Source: Verrucomicrobia bacterium UBA3841 (GTDB lineage: Bacteria; Verrucomicrobiota; Kiritimatiellia; RFP12; UBA1067). From it: a stretch of 64,000 bases of DNA. The notes beneath the pieces are model-generated. The model was not told the DNA's origin. It did not search any database and worked only from the letters and a program-made list of their open reading frames with translations. The stretch spans positions 29,072 to 93,071 of the forward strand of contig DGHT01000034.1 of NCBI GenBank assembly GCA_002392765.1, given 5' to 3'. Within the stretch, counting starts at the first letter, position 1, and the number at the start of each line of letters is the position of its first letter. Below, in pieces: positions 57,876-64,000 of this stretch. The translations under genes and the position numbers were made by a program.

Positions 57876-60061
57876 CGTTTTGTCCTTTCGTTGTTGTTTG
57901 TATCGTATCTGGAAAACTCTATCGCATCGACGAATACGGATTTCAGTCCGCAGCGCCCGGAAAGCGCGCCTCGAATGTCGGCCTTGAGTCCGCTTTCCGG
58001 CGTAAAACGCCCAAGCGGCACCCAATTCCATGCGGCGGATATCTCTTCCGCCTTGACGTCGCGCCGGTATTTAACATTCGCGTCTTTGACAAGGAACGTG
58101 AACGCGTCCGGTCCGCCGCCGGGCGATTTTTCACCTCTGGCGTGGACTCGGACTTCGAGCGGAACGCCGTCGTCGAAAGCGATATCGTCGAGGAATACGC
58201 GGATCGCGTCAAGACCGTCGCGAGCAAACGCCTCGACCGCCTCGCCGCCGATGGATGAGGAATCCGCCGCCCGGCGCGCGTGGTAGCCGCGGCGTTCGTT
58301 CCACTCCCCGCCGGTGAAGTCTCCGTCGCGCACGCAAAAGTCCGCAGACGTCAGACGCGCGACGAACGAGGCGGCGACGGGCGGCGACGTGCGCAGACGC
58401 TCCAGGCGGCGGCGCATCCAGTCGTCCTGTCCGCGCTGCAGCGAGAAATGGAGCGGCACGCCCCTTGCGGACGCTTCGTCGCGGATCGCTTTTTCCTCCG
58501 CCAGAAGGGAGTCGAGTTCGGGCGGACGCGCAAATCGTCCGGGATGCGCCGTTGCGGAATGGGACGGCGCAAAACGCGCAAGTCTGTTAACCAGGGCGAT
58601 CACGGCGGGATATTTTCCGATACGGACGCAGAAATTCGCTTCTTTGTCGTGTTTTGTGGCTTTGTCGGCCTTGTCCCAAAGCGCAAGCGAATCCCTCAAA
58701 TACCGGTCCGGGGACACTCTCGGATCGTCCTCGCCGCTGTAAATGAGAATTGTATGCGGAACATTCTCAAGTTGCCGCATGGCAAGATCGTACGCGGCAC
58801 GAACCCATTTCGCCCCCGCCCCGTATGCGCCGTTGCAGAAACGGTCGACCAGCTCGTCGGTGGACTGGTCCGGATTCCACATCAGCTTCGCCAGAACCCA
58901 GCACCTGAGATCTCCGAAGTCTCCGCCTGGCAGAGGCTGGCCGTCCATATACGCCCATTTTGCGCCCCGGTCGCGGTAATAGCGCAGGTTCGGTCCGTAG
59001 ACGCCGATATTCGGGTGCGGCAGGAAGAACCACCGGAAGTTCGGCGTGTAGTCCCACTGGATGAAGCCGTCCGTCCATGAGGTCCACGTCTCGTAGTCCT
59101 TTTTCCACGAGACGTTCTTTTCCCGGACGGCCGATGCGAGCGGCTCCGCGTAGTCCGCTGCGGTGCAGAAGCACATGACGACGTTGCGGCGCGGCCTCGT
59201 CTTTTTGGGCGGAGTGAATGTATCGCCGTACGCTATGGTTTCCACAAGCAGACCGGGACGCTCGCGCTCGACCGTCTCGGCGACGGAATTGACGAAGCGC
59301 AGAACAAGTCCGGACAGCGCACCCTCGTCCTCGACTATCGATCTGCATTTTTCGCATTCGCAGAAGTTCCCCCAGTCCATCTGCGAAACGCCGACAATGC
59401 CGCATAGCGGATCCGCAGCGGCGAACGCGAGCGCGTTCGATGCCGCGACCTGCGCCGCTTCCATGTTCGAGAAGCAGAGTTGCGTCGACTCCGCGACGCG
59501 CCTGCCGCCAATTTCGCTGAAATATTCGGGATGCGTGCCGAAGTATACTTCCGGCGGAACGAGAGCGAGGGCCGTGTGCGACGAATACAGGCGGTGCGCA
59601 AAACGGACCGGAGAGCCGCCGTACTTGGGATCAGGGTCCGGTACGGCGCCATCGGGGCTTTCTCCGTTCAGTCTGCAGCGCGCGGCAAAGAGTCCGTTCG
59701 TGCGCACTCCGTACCAGGACGGCTGGCGGACGGCAAACGCCGGACGTTCCCTGATAAACGTGCCGTCCGGCACTTCGAGCCTCTCGCGCCGGGGCACGAC
59801 CGTCCTCCACGGCGCGTACCATCCGCAGCCGCCAAAGCGTTCGAGAAGTTCATACACGCCGTAAAGCGCGCCGCGCGCGGATTCGCCTTCCACCCGCACG
59901 ACTCCGCCGCTCGCGGAGATGGAAAAACCGTCGCCGCCGCCATCTCCGGCAGTGACGGCGAATGCGCCCGGCGCGGGATGGGAACCCGTCATAAGTTCAA
60001 TATGACGGTCAAGTTCCTCCTGCGCAAAAAGCGCGGTTGCCATAACTATTGCCAATGTCAT
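57872..60061 (-). CDS. DUF4838 protein (alpha-glucuronidase-like fold)
   Basis: 729 residues. A short signal-like N-terminus (TLAIVMATALFA) is followed by a small GH20b/glucuronidase-type N-terminal domain (LYGVYELLERFGGCGWYAPW). The DUF4838 barrel comes next (FGTHPEYFSEIGGRR, GIVGVSQMDWGNFCECEKC, VETIAYGDTFTPP, FIQWDYTPNFRWFFLPHPN). The C-terminal region is a jelly-roll. DUF4838 proteins resemble GH67/GH20-type hydrolases and occur in PVC and Bacteroidetes glycan operons; their reaction is mostly not established. First gene of the minus-strand operon, with a leaderless-type promoter and a divergent XylR-like regulator. Confidence 0.75.
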   Translation of the reverse strand: MTLAIVMATALFAQEELDRHIELMTGSHPAPGAFAVTAGDGGGDGFSISASGGVVRVEGESARGALYGVYELLERFGGCGWYAPWRTVVPRRERLEVPDGTFIRERPAFAVRQPSWYGVRTNGLFAARCRLNGESPDGAVPDPDPKYGGSPVRFAHRLYSSHTALALVPPEVYFGTHPEYFSEIGGRRVAESTQLCFSNMEAAQVAASNALAFAAADPLCGIVGVSQMDWGNFCECEKCRSIVEDEGALSGLVLRFVNSVAETVERERPGLLVETIAYGDTFTPPKKTRPRRNVVMCFCTAADYAEPLASAVREKNVSWKKDYETWTSWTDGFIQWDYTPNFRWFFLPHPNIGVYGPNLRYYRDRGAKWAYMDGQPLPGGDFGDLRCWVLAKLMWNPDQSTDELVDRFCNGAYGAGAKWVRAAYDLAMRQLENVPHTILIYSGEDDPRVSPDRYLRDSLALWDKADKATKHDKEANFCVRIGKYPAVIALVNRLARFAPSHSATAHPGRFARPPELDSLLAEEKAIRDEASARGVPLHFSLQRGQDDWMRRRLERLRTSPPVAASFVARLTSADFCVRDGDFTGGEWNERRGYHARRAADSSSIGGEAVEAFARDGLDAIRVFLDDIAFDDGVPLEVRVHARGEKSPGGGPDAFTFLVKDANVKYRRDVKAEEISAAWNWVPLGRFTPESGLKADIRGALSGRCGLKSVFVDAIEFSRYDTNNNERTKR

Positions 60062-60067
60062 GCAGCA

Positions 60068-60096
60068 ATTATACCACCCTCCGGGGAGAGTGGCAA
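60068..60096 (-). promoter_or_regulatory. Promoter of the minus-strand glycan operon, leaderless layout
   Basis: On the minus strand, TTGCCA (60096-60091) and TATAAT (60073-60068) are 17 bases apart. ATG 60061 begins 7 bases after the -10 box, leaving no room for a ribosome site. Confidence 0.7.
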
Positions 60097-60110
60097 GACG
60101 TTTGCGCGAT

Positions 60111-60142
60111 TATGATATTTTTATTGCATGAATATGATATTT
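60111..60142. promoter_or_regulatory. Direct-repeat operator between divergent genes
   Basis: TATGATATTT occurs at 60111-60120 and 60133-60142, identical and 22 bases apart in the same orientation. It lies just upstream of the -35 box of the minus-strand operon and is placed for binding by the XylR-like protein encoded at 60183. Confidence 0.6.
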
Positions 60143-60169
60143 CGGATGGACAAACGTCTGCATTTATGG

Positions 60170-60175
60170 TAAAAT
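60170..60175 (+). promoter_or_regulatory. -10 box of the XylR-like gene, leaderless layout
   Basis: TATGGTAAAATT with TAAAAT at 60170-60175; ATG 60183 follows after 7 bases. The string matches the one before the AraC-type gene at 24072. Confidence 0.55.
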
Positions 60176-60182
60176 TGCGGCT

Positions 60183-61361
60183 ATGGAAAAAGAGCCTCCG
60201 AAAATTCTCGTGGTATTCTCGAATTTCGACCGCACCCACAGGCTGATGCTCGAGGGGATACTGGAATACGTCCGCTCGGAATGCATGCCCGCATGGCAGG
60301 TGCAGCTGGAGCTCCGCGACATTTCCCGCAGCATATCGAGCGAGACCGTATCCGGAGGGTTTTCTGGGATCATCGCCGCCGTGCTCAATGCGTCCGACAG
60401 GCGGAAATATTTCAGAACGGGGCTGCCGACGGTCTTGTTCGAACCCACGCTGGACAGGATGGACGCTTCCAAACGCCCCGCGAACAACGTGACGTTCTTC
60501 AACGACCATGCGGCGGAAGGGCGTACCGCGGCGGAATATTTCCTCGAACGGGGGTATAAGTCGTTCGCCTTTGTCGGAACGCCTTTGCCTACAGCCTGGA
60601 GCGAAGCGCGCGGGCGCGGTTTCTCGTCGCGTCTTTCGAAAGAAGGTCTGCAACCGGCCGTCTATCCGGCACCGTCCAGAGCGGCGGCGACGGATTTCAC
60701 CGTGGAAACCCCGATACTCGCCAGATGGCTGAAACGGCTCCCGCGAACGACGGCTCTTCTTGCCGCGCACGACCAGAGGGCGCAGCAGATAGAAACCGCC
60801 GCGAGGAAAGCATCGGTTCGCATACCGGATGATATAGCGCTTCTAGGTGTGGACGACGACACTCTGCTTTGCGAAACCGCGTCCCCTCCGATTTCATCCA
60901 TCCCGGTATATGCGCCGGAAACGGGGTGGCGGTTCGGCGAGGCCATGGACAAATTGCTCAAAGGCGGAAAAACCGCGAGAGTCGTGCGCACGTGCCACAC
61001 GCGCGTGGTCACGAGGCTTTCCACGGAATCGTTCGCCCTGGACGATCCGGTCGTTTCAAAGGCGCTGGCCTGGGCTCAATCGCACCTTGGCGAACGGTTG
61101 AGCGTCGAAACCCTTTCTGCCGCCGCCAACTGCTCGGTCAGGACGCTGCAGATGAAATTCGCGCGGACTCTGAACCGCACAATAAGGGACGAACTGGCGT
61201 ACTTGAGGCGGCGCGAGGCCGTGAAACTTCTGAAAGAGACGTCCATGCCGGTTGGTGAAATCGCTCGGATATGCGGATTTTGCGGGCCGTCGCATCTCGG
61301 CACGCGCCTCAAGAACGCCACCGGGATGAATCCACTCGCCATACGCAGGGCGAACGATTGA
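60183..61361 (+). CDS. XylR-like AraC-family regulator with LacI-type sensor
   Basis: 392 residues. Residues about 8-270 are a LacI/periplasmic-binding-like domain (KILVVFSNFDRTHRLMLEGIL, RTGLPTVLFEPTLDR, KSFAFVGTPLPTAWSEARGRGF, IPDDIALLGVDDD). Residues about 285-388 hold two AraC helix-turn-helix motifs (LSVETLSAAANCSVRTLQMKFARTL; MPVGEIARICGFCGPSHLGTRLKNATGMNPLAIRR). It is the same architecture as the protein at 22897 but clearly diverged. It probably activates the minus-strand operon when it binds a sugar, through the direct repeats at 60111-60142. Confidence 0.86.
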   Translation: MEKEPPKILVVFSNFDRTHRLMLEGILEYVRSECMPAWQVQLELRDISRSISSETVSGGFSGIIAAVLNASDRRKYFRTGLPTVLFEPTLDRMDASKRPANNVTFFNDHAAEGRTAAEYFLERGYKSFAFVGTPLPTAWSEARGRGFSSRLSKEGLQPAVYPAPSRAAATDFTVETPILARWLKRLPRTTALLAAHDQRAQQIETAARKASVRIPDDIALLGVDDDTLLCETASPPISSIPVYAPETGWRFGEAMDKLLKGGKTARVVRTCHTRVVTRLSTESFALDDPVVSKALAWAQSHLGERLSVETLSAAANCSVRTLQMKFARTLNRTIRDELAYLRRREAVKLLKETSMPVGEIARICGFCGPSHLGTRLKNATGMNPLAIRRAND

Positions 61362-61383
61362 GCGTGAATGCGCGTGCTGTCGG

Positions 61384-61418
61384 AAATTTGGCGATTGTGC
61401 CGAATTTGCCTTCGTTTT
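61384..61418 (+). terminator. Probable Rho-independent terminator
   Basis: AAATTTGGC (61384-61392) pairs with GCCGAATTT (61399-61407, one mismatch) around GATTGT. A T-run (GTTTTTA) follows at about 61413-61420. It lies 23 bases after the regulator gene. The inner stem and loop equal those at 49148-49165. Confidence 0.5.
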
Positions 61419-61487
61419 TACTGTCAATTTCCCGAATATTTTGATATTATTTTGCAAAAACATTTCTAAAACAAGAGGATACGGTAT

Positions 61488-64000
61488 ATGAAAAAAGCAT
61501 CTTTTTTTCTTATCGCATGCTCGGCCCTGTTTGCGGCGGCGTATGCTGCATCGCCGGTTCGCGAGGCCGTGTTTCCCGCCGTTCCAGGCGATTTCGCCAT
61601 TGAAACCGGAACGATTGTTTCCCTTCCGTCGCTGGATGGAGGGACGGTCGAGGCCGAAGTCGGGCCGCGTTCGATTTCGTCTGCGGGCACCGTTTCATAC
61701 CGCGGGAAAACATCCGGAGGGGTCTTGAACGATACGACGTTCGTCATGATTCCGGACGGCTTCGTCGCGACCGTTGCCGACGCCTCGACCGGCGTTTCGA
61801 CGTCGTTCGCCAGAGGACGCGATTCATGGACGGTGCGCGAATATCCGCCGTCGCGCGGCGGAAAGTGCGGAACGCGCGCGGGCAAGATTTCTGCGGCGGA
61901 TCCTAAAACTCTCGCGGCCCGCAAGCTGACCGGCGATCCTCTCGTGGACGGATCCGCCATAATGAAGCACGGCGAAACGGTGACGGACGTGGTAGACGTT
62001 CTGGTCGGGTTCGACAAATCCGCCGCCGAATGGGTCCGGCGCTCGTCCGCATTCGCGAATCTCGACAACTCCGCGGAACTGTTCGCCGCCGACGCGATAG
62101 AGAATTGCAACGCGATATACGCCAATACGGATCTCGACAGGTATTTCCGCTTCAACCTCGCCGGCGTGATAGTGCTCGACGAGGATCTTTCGCAATTGCG
62201 CGACAGTTACGGCGACGTCGATACGGAGAAGATTCTCGACGGACTTGCTAACGAGGACGTTCCCGACGAATTCCGCAAACCGTACAACCAGATGGTCAGG
62301 GCGAAGCGCGAGGAGGTGCATGCCGATGTAGTCTCGTTTCTCGTAGCCTGCGGGCAGGACGATCCGACCGGCACGGTAGGAATCGGATTCGCGCTCGACG
62401 ACGAGATGATTTCAAGGGAGTATTTCGCCGACATTCCGTACAATGTATGTCTGGTTGAGACAGTCGCCAACGGGGGCACGACCATGGCTCACGAAATCGG
62501 CCACAACATGGGCGCCGGGCACGCTGAAATGTACGACGCGGACAACAGCGGACCGCAGCTTTACGATTATTCCTCCGGGTACTATTTCAATGTCAAAAAC
62601 GCTTCCGGGAAAGAGTTCATGCACGGCACTACGGTCATGGGGTACGATTCGGACGGCTACGAACAGCTGCACAAAGACGAATGGGGCCAGCCTCCAACGT
62701 ACGCCGACGATCCGGATCTGTGGCGAAGCGGACTGTACACGGAAACGAGGTTTTTCTCGTCGAGTACGCATACTTTCAAGTATGTTGATTATACCGGAAC
62801 TTCGGGAATCCTGGTGGACAGTCGCGTTCCGCTCGGCGATTCGACCCACGACAACACCCGGCTTCTTTCCCTGACGTGGCCGCTCGCGGCGAACTACCGC
62901 GCGCGAAACAAGTGCCCAGTGGTCGTCGTCGATCCGCAAAACAGGGGACAGTCGCTCGCGATCCCCGGCTTCTACGCTCCCGGAACCGTCGTGCAGCTCA
63001 AGGCGTCCCCCGCCAAGGGGTACCAGTTCGCCGGATGGTACACGGATTACGACGGCGCGACCCGCTCGTACTTAAACCCCTTGAAAGCGCCCGCGACGGA
63101 GTACCGCATGCCGTCGATATCGTACAAGATACCCGAGACCTCCTTCCAGGGGCTCACGCTCTTCGTCAGATACGTCGACCAGCGCGAGGCTCAGTCCGAG
63201 GGTCTGCACATAGAGACCGAGCCTTCGTACGAAACGGCCCCGGACGGCTCGTTCCATCTTCCGCTACTCGAACTCGTCAAGTGCGCGACACTTCCTTCGG
63301 TTACGGTCAAAGGCCTGCCTGCGGGTCTCAAATACGATGCGAAAACCGGCGACATTTCCGGCAAGGCCGCAAAGCCCGGTTTGTATACGGTGTCGGTGGC
63401 GGCGAAGAATCCCATAGCTGGACAGACCGAAAAGACGTTCACGATCAAAGTTCCGAATCTTTCGTGCGACGCCCTGCCGGGGTTGAAGCCCGGCGACAAC
63501 GACTACGGGCGCATTGAAACGGGGATGCCGTTCTATCCGGTATATATCGATTGCAAGCCTGTCGACAGCGGATGGAAGGTTTCGGCGTCGGGGCTTCCCG
63601 CCGGTCTTAAATTCGATGCGAAATCGAACATGGTCGTCGGCGTGCCGGTCAAGCCGGGAACGTACACCGTCACGTTCACTGCCGCCAAGGGCAAGGAAAA
63701 GCAGACTGCCACGATTACGTTGAACGTATTCACGCTCCCCGGCGGAGTCGCCGGAACGTTCAGCGGTTTTCTGCACAGGAGCGCGGCGCAGGGCGGATAC
63801 GCCGGGACTTTCAATCTCGTCTCAACCGACATCGGCAAACTGACCGCGAAAATCACGACTGCGGGCGGTGCCTATTCGTTCTCCGCAAACGAATGGAACT
63901 GGTGTGAAAACGGAATGTACAAAGCATCGTTTTTCTCGAAAAAAGGCGAACGGCTGGAAATCGAGATAGATTCCGAAGGTTCGTGGGATTCCTGCCAGCT
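61488..64000 (+). CDS. Secreted metzincin metalloprotease with putative-Ig repeats (3' partial)
   Basis: 837 codons to the window edge, still open. The signal peptide is about residues 1-22 (FFLIACSALFAAAYA). The propeptide-like region contains KCGTRAG, a possible cysteine switch. The catalytic domain has HEIGHNMGAGH (H335, E336, H339, G342, H345), the HExxHxxGxxH zinc signature of reprolysin-like M12B/M10 proteases, followed by a Met-turn candidate (TTVMGYDS). Then come an InlB-type repeat (FYAPGTVVQLKASPAKGYQF) and two putative-Ig units (VTVKGLPAGLKYDAKTGDISG; VSASGLPAGLKFDAKSNMVVG). The last part (GTFSGFLHRS, GKLTAKITTAGGAYSFSA) resembles the C-terminal domain of the 35360 protein. A weak -10 (TATTAT, 61445) lies upstream. 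Confidence 0.8.
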   Translation, partial: MKKASFFLIACSALFAAAYAASPVREAVFPAVPGDFAIETGTIVSLPSLDGGTVEAEVGPRSISSAGTVSYRGKTSGGVLNDTTFVMIPDGFVATVADASTGVSTSFARGRDSWTVREYPPSRGGKCGTRAGKISAADPKTLAARKLTGDPLVDGSAIMKHGETVTDVVDVLVGFDKSAAEWVRRSSAFANLDNSAELFAADAIENCNAIYANTDLDRYFRFNLAGVIVLDEDLSQLRDSYGDVDTEKILDGLANEDVPDEFRKPYNQMVRAKREEVHADVVSFLVACGQDDPTGTVGIGFALDDEMISREYFADIPYNVCLVETVANGGTTMAHEIGHNMGAGHAEMYDADNSGPQLYDYSSGYYFNVKNASGKEFMHGTTVMGYDSDGYEQLHKDEWGQPPTYADDPDLWRSGLYTETRFFSSSTHTFKYVDYTGTSGILVDSRVPLGDSTHDNTRLLSLTWPLAANYRARNKCPVVVVDPQNRGQSLAIPGFYAPGTVVQLKASPAKGYQFAGWYTDYDGATRSYLNPLKAPATEYRMPSISYKIPETSFQGLTLFVRYVDQREAQSEGLHIETEPSYETAPDGSFHLPLLELVKCATLPSVTVKGLPAGLKYDAKTGDISGKAAKPGLYTVSVAAKNPIAGQTEKTFTIKVPNLSCDALPGLKPGDNDYGRIETGMPFYPVYIDCKPVDSGWKVSASGLPAGLKFDAKSNMVVGVPVKPGTYTVTFTAAKGKEKQTATITLNVFTLPGGVAGTFSGFLHRSAAQGGYAGTFNLVSTDIGKLTAKITTAGGAYSFSANEWNWCENGMYKASFFSKKGERLEIEIDSEGSWDSCQ

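Noticed and set aside
61488..64000. Frameshift in the metzincin gene, suspected because shorter frames overlap it
   Set aside because: Reading the frame from ATG 61488 shows the zinc motif, InlB-type and Ig-like repeats all in one frame to the window end; the other frames are shadows.
1..64000. tRNA, rRNA, riboswitch or prophage genes
   Set aside because: No cloverleaf-like or rRNA sequence, no known riboswitch core in the leaders examined, and no integrase, transposase or phage structural gene was seen; small or divergent RNAs could have been missed by eye.

Overview
The window is bacterial chromosome, GC-rich and densely packed, with many start/stop overlaps of the ATGA type. No rRNA, tRNA, CRISPR array, integrase or transposase was seen. 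The gene content suggests a member of the PVC superphylum, most likely a gut or anaerobic Kiritimatiellota (Kiritimatiellia). The pointers are an HndABCD-type [FeFe]-hydrogenase, Tat-signal Gfo/Idh/MocA oxidoreductases including a GH109-like enzyme, DUF4838, XylR-like AraC regulators, PATR-type surface proteins, and secreted proteins with putative-Ig and BspA-like repeats. This placement is inference from gene content, not a phylogeny.

Layout. 1-4025: the 3' end of a RecD-like helicase, an MFS/acyltransferase fusion, a 3D-domain protein and a GntR/LacI regulator. 4050-22886: one long exopolysaccharide operon whose synthesis genes (sugar transferase, glycosyltransferases, Wzz-, Wza- and Wzy/WaaL-like proteins) alternate with regulatory genes. 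The regulators are a REC-PP2C-ATPase protein, an Hpt protein, a STAS protein and two membrane hybrid histidine kinases, one fused to an APC-family permease. Together they resemble the HptB-HsbR-HsbA and SypE-SypA switches that control biofilm in proteobacteria. 22897-35022: a divergent AraC-type regulator and a carbohydrate operon (GH5-like enzyme, LVIVD propeller protein, large PATR surface protein, GH39/GH5-like enzyme with binding modules, and a gene remnant). 35278-38864: a secreted BspA/Ig-like protein and a frameshifted paralogous fragment. 38911-41461: a CsoR-type repressor with a recognisable operator, a Cu/Zn-type efflux permease and an aldose epimerase. 41480-46178: hndABCD-like electron-bifurcating hydrogenase. 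46203-49112: GH109-like protein, GtrA-like protein and a two-repeat secreted protein. 60061 down to 49178 (minus): a seven-gene glycan operon (DUF4838, LamG-like, phosphoesterase, isomerase, two oxidoreductases, GH20) with a divergent XylR-like regulator at 60183. 61488-64000: a metzincin protease open at the window edge.

Two sequence-level phenomena run through the window. First, short-unit (7-9 nt) tandem repeats, purine-rich on the coding strand and often followed by a complementary pyrimidine-rich arm, lie inside genes, at gene ends and between genes. They add in-frame linkers, and in one case a signal-peptide-like segment. Second, a dispersed hairpin of about 45 nt with a 3-nt loop occurs three times. 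Several genes also have a TATAAT-like box placed so that transcription would start at or next to the start codon, which points to leaderless mRNAs.
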